From the NCBI GenBank assembly GCA_947643715.1, contig CANRXB010000019.1, forward strand, positions 1 through 47,934: 47,934 bases of DNA, read 5' to 3'. A model generated the notes under the pieces. It saw only the letters and a list, made by a program, of their open reading frames with translations, searched no databases and was not told the DNA's origin. The position numbers and the translations under genes are program-made. This DNA is from an uncultured bacterium (GTDB lineage: Bacteria > Bacillota > Clostridia > Oscillospirales > Oscillospiraceae). The number at the start of each line of letters is the position of its first letter. Position 1 is the first letter of the stretch. Positions 8,737 to 17,241 of this stretch are shown here, piece by piece.

Positions 8737-9807
8737 CTATTTTACGACCTGTTTCTTCTCGTTCAGCTTGAAGATGTACACCAGCACCTTGGCCACCGGG
8801 TCGTACAGCTCCGGCGGGATGAACTGGTCCAACTCCGCCTGAGCGTACAGCGCCCGGGCCAGAGGAACGTTCTCGACCACTGCGATCTTGTGTTCCTCGG
8901 CGATCTGGACGATGCGCTGGGCGATATGATCCTGGCCCTTGGCCAGCACGATGGGGGCGTCGTCTTGGTCCGGCTTATAGCGCAGGGCCACGGCGAAGTG
9001 GGTGGGGTTACGGATGACCACGTCCGCCCCAGGCACCTGCTGCATCATACGCTGCTGGGCCCGGCGGCGTTGGATCTCCTTGATCTTCCCCTTCACCTGG
9101 GGGTCGCCTTCCATCTGTTTGTACTCTTCCTTGACTTCCTGCTTGCTCATCTTCATCTGCCGCTCGTAGTCCCACCACTGATAGAAGAAGTCCATGGCGG
9201 CCACCGCCACGAAGGCGATGCAGATGCGCAGCACCATCCCGCCGGCCATCTCCACCAGGTGGGCCACAGCGACGGTCAGGTCCGTATACAGGTATCGGGA
9301 GCTCTCCAGGAACATGTCCCGGATGCTCAGGAAGATGATGACCATCAAGATCACGATCTTGATGAGGTTCTTCAAAGTCTCGATGATGCTCTTCAAGGAG
9401 AACAGCCGCTTGATGCCCTGGAGCGGGCTGAGACGGCTGAACTTCGGCTTGATGGACTCCCCGCTGACCAAGAACTGGGTCTGGGCGAAGGTGGCGGCCA
9501 CGGCGCACAGGATGGCGGTGCCCACCACAGGCCCTACGGTCTTGGCCAACAGAACTATGCCTTGGATCGTCAGCTCGCCGGACAGGCTCACCACGTCCCT
9601 GGCTTCCTCTCCCACCGTGGTCAGGCACAAGATCATGAACCCGCCCAGCTCCTGGACGAAGGCCCCGGTGAGCAGCCACAGCACGGCGAACGTGCCCAGC
9701 AGACTGGCCACCGCCACCGCGTCCCGGCTCATGAACACGTTGCCTTTTTTTCGTTCGTCCCGTCGCTTTTTCGGTGTTGCTTTTTCTGTCTTGTTGCCCT
9801 CGGCCAA
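8737..9807 (-). CDS. flhB: FlhB, flagellar export switch protein
   Basis: The protein has 356 aa, with four membrane segments in residues 30-210 and a cytoplasmic domain with the autocleavage motif NPTH at residues 267-270. It switches export from rod/hook to filament substrates together with FliK. The start is a TTG at 9807 with GGGGGG 7 nt upstream; an ATG 7 bp upstream is in another frame. The lysine/arginine-rich N-terminus is typical. Confidence 0.95.
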   Translation of the reverse strand: MAEGNKTEKATPKKRRDERKKGNVFMSRDAVAVASLLGTFAVLWLLTGAFVQELGGFMILCLTTVGEEARDVVSLSGELTIQGIVLLAKTVGPVVGTAILCAVAATFAQTQFLVSGESIKPKFSRLSPLQGIKRLFSLKSIIETLKNLIKIVILMVIIFLSIRDMFLESSRYLYTDLTVAVAHLVEMAGGMVLRICIAFVAVAAMDFFYQWWDYERQMKMSKQEVKEEYKQMEGDPQVKGKIKEIQRRRAQQRMMQQVPGADVVIRNPTHFAVALRYKPDQDDAPIVLAKGQDHIAQRIVQIAEEHKIAVVENVPLARALYAQAELDQFIPPELYDPVAKVLVYIFKLNEKKQVVK

Positions 9808-9890
9808 CGTCCATCCCCCCCTGGCCTCTCATGCGTATGTTCTCCTTCCGCGAGAAGGGCGGGGGAAAGCATCCTAGGAACGTTTTGTTG

Positions 9891-9916
9891 TTTTTTGGAA
9901 AGCGCTCTCCAAAAAA
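9891..9916. other. Palindrome in fliR-flhB spacer
   Basis: TTTTTTGGA (9891-9899) pairs with TCCAAAAAA (9908-9916) around an AAGCGCTC core. The T and A runs are inside the stem, so it is not a standard intrinsic terminator in the operon direction. It sits 3 bp beyond the fliR stop, in an 111-bp spacer that holds no gene. It could be an RNA-processing hairpin or a dispersed palindromic repeat. Confidence 0.6.
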
Positions 9917-9918
9917 GA

Positions 9919-10698
9919 TCACCCAGTCAAGGTCAGGATATCGTGGAGGCTCTCCAGCATGGCCAGCTCCGTCTGGAGCAGGAACTCGCTGAATGGGACC
10001 GTCAGCACCAGGAGCAGCGCCAATCCCACGATGACTTTCAACTCGATGTTGATCGCGAACACGTTGATCTGCGGGATCACCTTCATCAGCACCCCCATGC
10101 CCACCTGGGCGATGAGCTCCGCCACCAGCACGGGCATACACAGCTTCACTGCCAGCAAGGTACATTCTATGAAGAGCTCCAACATCAGATGATAGGCCGG
10201 CAGACCGATGGACACCTGTCCGAAGGGCACGATCTCTTCGGAGGTGAGGAACAGCCGCAGCAACGTGAAGTGTCCTCCCCCGGCGAAGAAGAGCAGGGTC
10301 ATCAGGATGTTCAGGAGCTGCCCCGTCACGGACAGGTTGGCCTGAGCTCCCGCGTCATACATCTGGTTCATGGTCATGCCCATCTGGGTATCGACCATAG
10401 ATCCGGCCAATTGCGGGATATAGAAGAAGAAATTCACCGCCATGCCCAGCAGGAAACCGATGGCCATCTCCAGCAGCATCAGGATCGCGAACTCGATCAC
10501 GCTCGCCGGGTCAGGTGGCTGCTGTTCGGACACCGCCGTGACGAACACGGAAAACACCATCACCATGCCGGAGCGGAAGGATGCCGGGATATTGGCGCGC
10601 CCCAGGATGGGATTGAAGAGGATGAACCCGCTCATACGGGCCATGACGAACAGGAACAGGGTCAGTTCCGCCCAATCGATCATGGATAGGTCCCTCAT
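9919..10698 (-). CDS. fliR: FliR, flagellar export gate protein
   Basis: The protein is 259 aa from this start, or 254 aa from ATG 10683, which begins MIDWAELTLFLF and fits the family better. It has about six membrane segments and the FliR pattern MARMSGFILFNPILGRANIP, later VGMGVLMKVIPQINVFAINI. Together with FliP and FliQ it forms the export channel. It lies 4 bp after fliQ. Confidence 0.94.
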   Translation of the reverse strand: MRDLSMIDWAELTLFLFVMARMSGFILFNPILGRANIPASFRSGMVMVFSVFVTAVSEQQPPDPASVIEFAILMLLEMAIGFLLGMAVNFFFYIPQLAGSMVDTQMGMTMNQMYDAGAQANLSVTGQLLNILMTLLFFAGGGHFTLLRLFLTSEEIVPFGQVSIGLPAYHLMLELFIECTLLAVKLCMPVLVAELIAQVGMGVLMKVIPQINVFAINIELKVIVGLALLLVLTVPFSEFLLQTELAMLESLHDILTLTG

Positions 10699-10702
10699 TC
10701 AC

Positions 10703-10963
10703 TCAGCTCGCGATGAGCGAGAAGATCTCACGGGTATAGTCCTGCAGCGTGTCCATCATCCAGCCTCCCGCGATGAGCAGCACGCTGACCACCACGATGA
10801 GCTTCAGGACGAAGGAGATGGTCTGCTCGTGGATCTGGGTGACGGCCTGGAAGATGGCCACCACCACGCCCACCAGCATACTCAGCAGCAGCATGGGGCT
10901 GGCCAGCCGGAGGGCGACGCTCACTGCGTCCCGGAGCAGATCCGTCACCTGTGCGGTATCCAT
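10703..10963 (-). CDS. fliQ: FliQ, flagellar export gate protein
   Basis: The protein has 86 aa, the usual length. It has two hydrophobic helices (LASPMLLLSMLVGVVVAIFQ and KLIVVVSVLLIAGGW) around the conserved TQIHEQT turn. The ribosome site GGAG lies 8 nt before the ATG. It is one of the three subunits of the FliPQR gate. Confidence 0.95.
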   Translation of the reverse strand: MDTAQVTDLLRDAVSVALRLASPMLLLSMLVGVVVAIFQAVTQIHEQTISFVLKLIVVVSVLLIAGGWMMDTLQDYTREIFSLIAS

Positions 10964-10991
10964 AGTGTACTCCTTCCTTGGGGGACGACGG

Positions 10992-11657
10992 TCAGTTCAC
11001 GCTCTGCACGATGGAGGAGAACAGCAGGTTCCAGCCGTTGACAGAGACGAACAGAAGCAGCTTGAAGGGGGTGGAGATCATGGCCGGCGGCAGCATGATC
11101 ATGCCCATGGACATCAGCGTGGAGGACACCACGATATCGATGAGCAGGAACGGGATGTACAGCAACAGACCGTGATAGAACGCCCGCTGGAGCTCCTGGG
11201 TCATGAACGCGGGCACGATGATCCGCAAGGGCAGCTCCAGGGCCTCCGCCCGGTCCTGCGGCCTGCCCATATGGGCCAGATCGCAGAACATCTCCAGCGT
11301 GTCCCACCGGATGTTGTCCATCATGAATTCCTTCAGCGGGACGCTCGCCCGGTCGATGAACTCCTCCTGGCCGATCTCCTCCTGGGTATACGGCTCCCAC
11401 GCTTCCGACTGGATGCGGAGGATCACTGGGTTCATGGTGATCAGCGTCAGGAAGATGGCGATGCCCACCAGCACCACGTTGGGCGGGGTCTGCTGGGTGC
11501 CGATGGCGGTGCGCAGGAAGGACAGGGAGATGATGTACCTCGTGAAAGAGGTCATCATCACCAGCATGGATGGCAGCAGGGCGATGATAGTGGTGAGGAA
11601 CAAGATCTCCAGCGTCTGCACACTCTCGCCGTTGATATTGACCAAACTGTCCGTCAT
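10992..11657 (-). CDS. fliP: FliP, flagellar export gate protein
   Basis: The protein has 221 aa. It shows the FliP signatures: a helix LEILFLTTIIALLPSMLVMM followed by TSFTRYIISLSFLR, then NVVLVGIAIFLTLITM, and a C-terminal IPFLLIDIVVSSTLMSMGM. The N-terminus lacks the cleavable signal peptide of proteobacterial FliP. It begins 7 bp after fliO. Confidence 0.96.
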   Translation of the reverse strand: MTDSLVNINGESVQTLEILFLTTIIALLPSMLVMMTSFTRYIISLSFLRTAIGTQQTPPNVVLVGIAIFLTLITMNPVILRIQSEAWEPYTQEEIGQEEFIDRASVPLKEFMMDNIRWDTLEMFCDLAHMGRPQDRAEALELPLRIIVPAFMTQELQRAFYHGLLLYIPFLLIDIVVSSTLMSMGMIMLPPAMISTPFKLLLFVSVNGWNLLFSSIVQSVN

Positions 11658-11664
11658 CCCATCC

Positions 11665-12063
11665 TCACCTCGGTTTCTTTTGCTTGAGTACGGTGCGCAA
11701 TGCCTCTGCGAAGCTGGGAGGCACCGGCTGGTCAGAAGGAGGCGCAGATAGGGCCTGGGCTTCCTCCTGGGTCAGCTCCGCGATCAGGGACACCCCCGAA
11801 GGAGCCACGCCCAGCAGGAGATGACGTTCCCCCGCCTGGACCAGGACGACGCTCTGCTCCCGTCCCAGGGACAGGCGGGCGATCACTTTGAAACGGTCCG
11901 TCCCACCGGCCACGCCCAGAAAGCTCCCGCCCCGGCCCACAGCATACTTGGTGAACAGATAGGCCAACACGATGATGACCACCACGCACACCAGCAGCCA
12001 CATCAGGGACAGGATACCATCCAGGCCAGATGCCAAGGAAAGGGAAAAGCTGCGCAAGGGCAT
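11665..12063 (-). CDS. fliO: FliO/FliZ-like flagellar assembly membrane protein
   Basis: The protein has 132 aa with one membrane helix at about residues 17-38, then a small soluble domain (FKVIARLSLGREQSVVLVQAGERHLLLGVA) that is characteristic of FliO, and a basic tail. FliO helps assemble the FliPQR gate. Its place between cheY and fliP supports the call, since sequence conservation in the family is low. Confidence 0.85.
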   Translation of the reverse strand: MPLRSFSLSLASGLDGILSLMWLLVCVVVIIVLAYLFTKYAVGRGGSFLGVAGGTDRFKVIARLSLGREQSVVLVQAGERHLLLGVAPSGVSLIAELTQEEAQALSAPPSDQPVPPSFAEALRTVLKQKKPR

Positions 12064-12068
12064 CCCGA

Positions 12069-12437
12069 TCAGGGCGCGCCCAGGATGGAGGTGACGGTCT
12101 TGAGCACCCGGTCAGGCTTGAAGGGCTTGACGATGAAGTCCTTGGCGCCGGAACGCACCGCGTCCATGACCATGCTCTCCTGGCCCATGGCGGAGCACAT
12201 GACCACGTTGGCGCTGCCGTCCTTGGCGCGGATGGCCTTCAGGGCCTCCAGGCCGTCCATGTTGGGCATGGTGATGTCCATCACCACCAGGTCGGGGCCG
12301 ATCTCGCTGAACTTCTCCACCGCGTCCGCGCCGTCTACGGCCTCGAACACCTCGGTGTAGCCGTTCTTGGTCAAGGTGTCTTTGATCATCTTGCGCATGA
12401 ATGCTGCGTCGTCCACTAACAAAATCTTTTTAGCCAT
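12069..12437 (-). CDS. cheY: CheY, chemotaxis response regulator
   Basis: The protein is a single receiver domain of 122 aa. Asp9/Asp10 form the acidic pocket, Asp54 (VVMDITMPNMDG) is the phosphorylation site, and KPFK carries the conserved lysine. The start is the ATG at 12437 with AAAGGATGG upstream; an in-frame ATG 48 bp earlier lacks support. It follows fliY by 82 bp. CheY-P binds the switch complex encoded just upstream. Confidence 0.95.
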   Translation of the reverse strand: MAKKILLVDDAAFMRKMIKDTLTKNGYTEVFEAVDGADAVEKFSEIGPDLVVMDITMPNMDGLEALKAIRAKDGSANVVMCSAMGQESMVMDAVRSGAKDFIVKPFKPDRVLKTVTSILGAP

Positions 12438-12519
12438 GGTTATGATCCATCCTTTTCCATTTATGTTGCTGCCCCGACAGGTCAAGATTTGCCGGAGCCA
12501 TTTGACAGCCGGACTGGCC

Positions 12520-14010
12520 TCACTTGTTGGCCAGCATTTCGATGCCGGGGGTCTGCACGATCTCCGTGATCCTCACGCCGAAATTGTCCTCGATGACCAC
12601 GACCTCGCCCCGGGCGATACACTTGCCGTTGACGAACAGATCCACCTGATCGCCAGCCAGCTTATCCAACACCACCAGCGACCCTTTGGCGAACTCCAGG
12701 ATGTCCTGCACCTTCCGCCGGGCCCGGCCGATCTCCACCGTCACCTGGAGCGGCACCTCCATGATGAGATCCAGGTTCTGGGCCTGCTCCTTGCCCAGCC
12801 GGTCTGCGGCGTCGAGCTGCTCCATAGGCGCCGGCCTGGTGCTGATGACCTTGGGCTCCGGCCCGGTCTTTTGGGGCTGCTCGGGCTGGGGCGGATACGG
12901 ATAGGGATAGGGTGGATAATACATGGGAGGATACCCCATGTAGCCTCCTTGGAACATCCCGTCGGGACCGGGCATGGCGGGATATTGGGGCATCTGTCCG
13001 GGTTGGCCGGAAGGCATCCCCTGCGGGAACGCCTGGGCCGCAGGCGCCTGCGGAGCGGCGGGAGGCGGGGCCGGCTGGGCCGCAGGCGCCGGAGGAGGCG
13101 TGGGCGCTGCGGGGACCGGATCGCTGTTCATCCCGGAGAGCATCTTCTCGATGTCCTCCTGGCTCATCTTCCGATCCGAGGCGGGAGGCTCCGGCTCGGC
13201 CTGGGCCGCGCCGCCGGCCAGCATCCGCTCGATGTCCTCCTGGCTCATCTTCCGGTCGCCGCCCGTGGGCTCGGGAGCGGGAGCGCTGGGCGCCGCTCCG
13301 GCGCCACCGGAGAGCATCTGCTCGATCTCCGCCTGGCTCATCATCCGGTTGCTGGGCTCCGGCTCGGGCTGCGCCGCAGGCGCGGAGGACGCGCCGGACG
13401 CGCCCGTCACCTCGCTCTCCAGTCCCAGGCTCTTGAGCAGCTCCTGGGCCAAGGCCACGGACATCACGTTCATGAACTCGCTCTCCAGCGCGTTCTCGAT
13501 CCGCAGGAAGAACCGGACCACCACCACCTGATCGGCTCCGGCAGGCATATGCTCCTGCTTGAACTGCTCCAAGTCGTCCAGCTCGAAAGACTCCGGCGTG
13601 GAGATGTCCACCCGGAACCCGAGGAAGTCGGACATGGCGGTGGCCGCCGAACCCATCATCTGGTTCATGACCTCGCACACGCAGCTGATGGTCAGTTCGT
13701 TGAGCTCGAAGTCCTCGTCGGCGGTCTCCATGCCCATGAGGATGTCCACGATGACCTTGATGTCGCTGCGCTTGAGCAGCATGATGTTGCTGCCCTCCAG
13801 GCCCTCGACGTACCGGATCTCCACGCCGATGGCCGGTTCCAGGTTGCCCAGGGAGAAATCCTTCACGTCCACCACCGAGACCGTTGGCGTGGTGATGTCC
13901 ACCCGATGGTCCAGCATATTCGACACCGCAGTGGCCGAGGAGCCCAGGCTGATATTCATCATTTCGCCCAAGGCGTCGATCGCCATTGGGCTGAAGACTT
14001 GCTTCTCCAT
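12520..14010 (-). CDS. fliY: FliY, switch protein with CheC-like and FliN domains and an unusual linker
   Basis: The protein has 496 aa, longer than the roughly 380 aa of Bacillus FliY. Residues 5-200 are a CheC-like phosphatase domain with two E/N signatures (GEMMNISLGSSATAVSN; CEVMNQMMGSAATAMSD). Residues 414-490 are the FliN C-ring domain. The 200-residue linker between them is Pro/Ala-rich, holds three MSQ(A/E)(E/D)IExML(S/A)G repeats (at 224, 255 and 282) and a Tyr/Pro stretch near 357-375. It forms the C-ring with FliM and removes phosphate from CheY. The N-terminus lacks the usual EIDALL CheY-docking peptide. Confidence 0.94.
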   Translation of the reverse strand: MEKQVFSPMAIDALGEMMNISLGSSATAVSNMLDHRVDITTPTVSVVDVKDFSLGNLEPAIGVEIRYVEGLEGSNIMLLKRSDIKVIVDILMGMETADEDFELNELTISCVCEVMNQMMGSAATAMSDFLGFRVDISTPESFELDDLEQFKQEHMPAGADQVVVVRFFLRIENALESEFMNVMSVALAQELLKSLGLESEVTGASGASSAPAAQPEPEPSNRMMSQAEIEQMLSGGAGAAPSAPAPEPTGGDRKMSQEDIERMLAGGAAQAEPEPPASDRKMSQEDIEKMLSGMNSDPVPAAPTPPPAPAAQPAPPPAAPQAPAAQAFPQGMPSGQPGQMPQYPAMPGPDGMFQGGYMGYPPMYYPPYPYPYPPQPEQPQKTGPEPKVISTRPAPMEQLDAADRLGKEQAQNLDLIMEVPLQVTVEIGRARRKVQDILEFAKGSLVVLDKLAGDQVDLFVNGKCIARGEVVVIEDNFGVRITEIVQTPGIEMLANK

Positions 14011-14013
14011 CGC

Positions 14014-15039
14014 TTACTCGCTCCTTTGTTCGGCCGAATAGCACACCTCGTCTATCTTGATGGCCATGTTTTTCTTGTGGATCCCCATACGCCCTGTGAA
14101 CCATTGATAGCCGCCGATCTCCAGGAAGATCGGTGCATCCTTGGACCGGCCCAGATCCACCACGTCGCCTACGCTGAGATGATAGATATCGCTGAGGGAG
14201 AGCTGCGTCTGGCCCAGTTCGGCCACGATCTCCAGGGTGGAATCACGCAGCTTGTCGAAGATCTCCTTGGAGTTGTCCTCGCTGGCCACCTTGCGGCCCA
14301 TGCTCTCCCGGTTCACCTCGCCAAAGACACTCATGAGCACGCTGCCCGGCAGCACGATGCTCATGCGTCCTTCGCTGCCGGAAAAGTCCATCTTCATGTC
14401 CACCAGCACCACTGTCTCGTCCAGGTTCAGGAGCTGGACCAGGGTCGGATTGACCTCGGTGCGGTTGTACTCAAAGGCGATCGGTACATAGTTCTCCCAG
14501 CTATGGGCCATGGGAGCGATGATGTCCTTGAGCAGCAGCTCGTATAGCTGCAGCTCGAGGTCGGTATACGTGTAATCGCTCGGGACCTCGCGATCGATAT
14601 CGCCCTCACTGCCCATCATACGGTCCATCATCCCGAGCCCCGTAGAGGTGGACAGGAACACCATCACCGGATCTTGGGCCAGGATCGGGGTCCCCCCACC
14701 CTCCCGTGACTGGATGGTGACGTCCACCATGGCCAACACGTCCCCTTCGGTGAGCGCGTTGTTGAACTCGTAGAACTTCTGCTCCTCGATGCTCTCCACC
14801 GTGATCTCGCACGTGGTGCGGAGCTGGGCGTTGAGCCGGGAGCCGATGACCCGCGTGTAGTTCTCAAAGATACCGTTGAGCATCTTGAGGCGATCCTTGG
14901 TGAACTTACGAGGGGTGGTGAAGTCATACTTCCTATATTTTTTCTCCGGCTGTTTCTCTTCCGCCTGATCCACATCGCCGCCGCTGCGCATAGAGTTCAA
15001 AAGCGCATCGATCTGACTCTGTGACAATACCTCAGCCAT
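14014..15039 (-). CDS. fliM: FliM, flagellar motor switch protein
   Basis: The protein has 341 aa. The N-terminal LSQSQIDALL (residues 5-14) is the CheY-P docking peptide. The CheC-like middle domain follows, with the GGGTPILAQ-type motif typical of FliM, and a C-terminal FliN-like domain ends it. It lies 3 bp before fliY and 35 bp after motB, leaving no room for fliL, which usually sits between motB and fliM. Confidence 0.96.
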   Translation of the reverse strand: MAEVLSQSQIDALLNSMRSGGDVDQAEEKQPEKKYRKYDFTTPRKFTKDRLKMLNGIFENYTRVIGSRLNAQLRTTCEITVESIEEQKFYEFNNALTEGDVLAMVDVTIQSREGGGTPILAQDPVMVFLSTSTGLGMMDRMMGSEGDIDREVPSDYTYTDLELQLYELLLKDIIAPMAHSWENYVPIAFEYNRTEVNPTLVQLLNLDETVVLVDMKMDFSGSEGRMSIVLPGSVLMSVFGEVNRESMGRKVASEDNSKEIFDKLRDSTLEIVAELGQTQLSLSDIYHLSVGDVVDLGRSKDAPIFLEIGGYQWFTGRMGIHKKNMAIKIDEVCYSAEQRSE

Positions 15040-15074
15040 CGAATCACCTCACCTGATCTGCATTCGCGTCATTT

Positions 15075-15893
15075 TCATTGGTCCTGAACGTTCATGTCCT
15101 CGTCGGACTGCGTGATATACTGGGACAGCGCGTCGTTGAGGGCCTCCGCGTCCAGCTTCCGCCCGGTGATGATCATCTCGACCCGGCGGTTGGGCGCACG
15201 GCTCTCTGCCGTAGCATTGCTGGAGATCGGCCTCCACTGTCCATATCCCTCGCTGATGATCCGGGCGGGGTGGATGGAGCTGTGTTCCTGGAGGAACAAC
15301 GTCACGATGGTGGCGCGGTTGCTGGCCAAGAACCGATCGCCCTCGGCAGGGTTGCGCCGGTTCGCCACAGCCTGGGCCGTGTGCCCCTGGATACGGATCT
15401 CATCGATGGCGTCCGCGGCGTTGTCCAGGATGGCGCACACCTTGGCCAGCACGTCTCGGGCCCTGGCCTTGAGGACGTAACTGTCCCCATCGAAGAACAC
15501 GGTGTCGCTGAACCGGACGTACACCTTGCCTCCCTCCATCGTCACCTGGATGGAACTGGACATCCCCTCGTCGCTCACCATCTGCTGGATGGCCTGGAAG
15601 AGCTCTTCGATTGTGATGTCGATCTCCTGCTGCTTGGCCACCAGTTCACTGTCCGGGATGATGGTCTGGCCGCCCTGCTCGTCTGCGTCGGCGTCGGGGC
15701 CGTCCCCACCGGGGGTGACCGTGATCGTCTGGTCCGCCAAGGGGTTGAAGCTCATGACCAAGGCCTTCCAGCTCTCTTCGCTGATGCTGGACATCGAGTA
15801 GAGCAGCACGAAAAAGCACAGCAGCAGGGTGACCATATCACCGTATGTATCCATCCAGTTCGCGCCGCCGCCACTGCTTTTCTTCTTTTTCAT
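15075..15893 (-). CDS. motB: MotB, stator subunit
   Basis: The protein has 272 aa. A basic N-terminus precedes the single membrane helix; Asp19 (TYGDMVTLLLCFFVLLYSMS) is the proton- or ion-binding residue. An OmpA-like peptidoglycan-binding domain fills residues 150-255 (IRIQGHTAQ, NRRVEMIITG). With MotA it forms the torque-generating stator. AGGAG lies about 11 nt before the ATG. Whether protons or sodium are used cannot be read here. Confidence 0.95.
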   Translation of the reverse strand: MKKKKSSGGGANWMDTYGDMVTLLLCFFVLLYSMSSISEESWKALVMSFNPLADQTITVTPGGDGPDADADEQGGQTIIPDSELVAKQQEIDITIEELFQAIQQMVSDEGMSSSIQVTMEGGKVYVRFSDTVFFDGDSYVLKARARDVLAKVCAILDNAADAIDEIRIQGHTAQAVANRRNPAEGDRFLASNRATIVTLFLQEHSSIHPARIISEGYGQWRPISSNATAESRAPNRRVEMIITGRKLDAEALNDALSQYITQSDEDMNVQDQ

Positions 15894-15929
15894 GACGTTA
15901 TCAACTCCTTACACCACACAACTGGGAGC

Positions 15930-16790
15930 TCATTCCTCGCCGCCGGACTTGCCGCCGGATTTGCCGCCGCCCTCCCGCTGGTTCTGGGGGACATAGGTGA
16001 GCAGCTTCTCTCGCAGCGCCTTGGGGTTCTCGCCGGACTGGATGGACATGATGCCCTCCACGATGATCTGCTTACACAGCACTTCCTCACTGTCACGGAT
16101 GCGCAGGTTGTTGGCGATGGGACCGAAGATGACGTGGGCCAGGATACAGCCGTACAGGGTGGTGATCAAGGCGGTGCCCATGTCCTGGCCGATGGAGGAC
16201 GATCCGCCTCCGTCCAAGCTCATGTTCGCCAGCATGTTGATCAGACCCACCAGCGTTCCCACCATGCCGAAGGCAGGTGCGATGGACGAAGCTTTGTCGT
16301 ACATGGACGCGGCGTCCTCATGCCGGGCGGACATACAATCGATGTCGTTCTCCAGGATGGCCCGCACCTTGTCGGGATCGTTGGCGTCCACGATGAGCAT
16401 GATGGCCTGCTTGAAGAAGGGATCCTCCTGCTCGTTGGCCTTGCCTTCCAACGCGAGCAGGCCGTTCTTACGGGCGGTCTGCGCCAGATCCACGAGTTGG
16501 TCGATGAACTTCATGGGGTCGAACTTGTTGGCATTCAGCATGATGCCGAAATGCTTGGGCACGGACCCAAGGGTACTGCCTGGGAAGCTCGCCACCACGA
16601 TGGCCACGGTACAGCCGATGACGATGAAGATACTGGCGGCATCGAAAAAGTTCCAGAGGTTCTCCATGTTGATCGTGATGAGCTCCAGACCCTTCGCCTC
16701 AGCCTTGGGACCGATGTTGATGCCCATGATGATGCCCATGAAGAACACCACCAAAGCCAGGACGATGCCGATGATATAGGTTATATTCAT
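15930..16790 (-). CDS. motA: MotA, stator subunit
   Basis: The protein has 286 aa with four membrane segments: near residues 3-25, 50-72, and a late pair (APAFGMVGTLVGLINML; TALITTLYGCILAHVIFGPI), in the order typical of MotA. The cytoplasmic loop between helices 2 and 3 contacts FliG. The C-terminus ends in a Gly/Ser/Lys tail (GGGKSGGKSGGEE), which is unusual. It lies 36 bp before motB. Confidence 0.95.
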   Translation of the reverse strand: MNITYIIGIVLALVVFFMGIIMGINIGPKAEAKGLELITINMENLWNFFDAASIFIVIGCTVAIVVASFPGSTLGSVPKHFGIMLNANKFDPMKFIDQLVDLAQTARKNGLLALEGKANEQEDPFFKQAIMLIVDANDPDKVRAILENDIDCMSARHEDAASMYDKASSIAPAFGMVGTLVGLINMLANMSLDGGGSSSIGQDMGTALITTLYGCILAHVIFGPIANNLRIRDSEEVLCKQIIVEGIMSIQSGENPKALREKLLTYVPQNQREGGGKSGGKSGGEE

Positions 16791-16932
16791 TACGCAGCTC
16801 TACCTCCAAACATCTCAGGCAACCTGATGGATGACCCAGGAAGGATCCCAGGCTCTTTCTGTTTCGCCTGATCTTTCGGCCCCATCCCGCCGGAGACGCT
16901 GAGCATGGCGCCTGGCCCCGGGCCCGAAGTCT
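16791..16932. other. 142-bp spacer between flbD and motA
   Basis: No gene is seen. It contains a GGGCCC-centred palindrome near flbD and short CAGGC/GCCTG pairings, so the RNA could fold, but there is no U-run terminator. The motA ribosome site GGAGG is at its low end. Confidence 0.4.
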
Positions 16933-17148
16933 TTACCGTTTGTCAACGATCGTGATCTCACGCTGGATGTCCATGACCTTAGCGTTGTATCTGGCGATCT
17001 TATCGATGATCTCATCCGTGCTCTCACGGACGAGGTAGAAGTCGTGGTTCATCATGACGATCTTGGATTCCGGGATGGTCTCGATATATTCGATCTGGAG
17101 ATGGTTCACGAGGAACTTCTCATGGTTGCGCTTTGTCAGGACGATCAT
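16933..17148 (-). CDS. flbD: FlbD/SwrD family flagellar protein
   Basis: The protein has 71 aa from the ATG at 17148, chosen because AAGGAGGT lies 8 nt upstream; the longer reading frame has no ribosome site. The sequence (MIVLTKRNHEKFLVNHLQIEY-like start, then ETIPESKIVMMNHDFYLVRES) is the FlbD family, called SwrD in Bacillus, where it raises flagellar torque. It sits between flgE and motA, the conserved position. Confidence 0.93.
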   Translation of the reverse strand: MIVLTKRNHEKFLVNHLQIEYIETIPESKIVMMNHDFYLVRESTDEIIDKIARYNAKVMDIQREITIVDKR

Positions 17149-17241
17149 GGTGCGGACCTCCTTTTTCCTATTGACAGGACCACAGGGGGCTGGCCCGGAG
17201 AGGATCACCCTCCCCGGGCCGGGCCGTTGTCAAAGCTTGTA

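Noticed and set aside
6521-8842. 773-residue plus-strand open frame opposite flhA
   Set aside because: It is His/Gly/Asp-rich with no domain, lies fully antisense to flhA, and reflects GC-rich codon bias.
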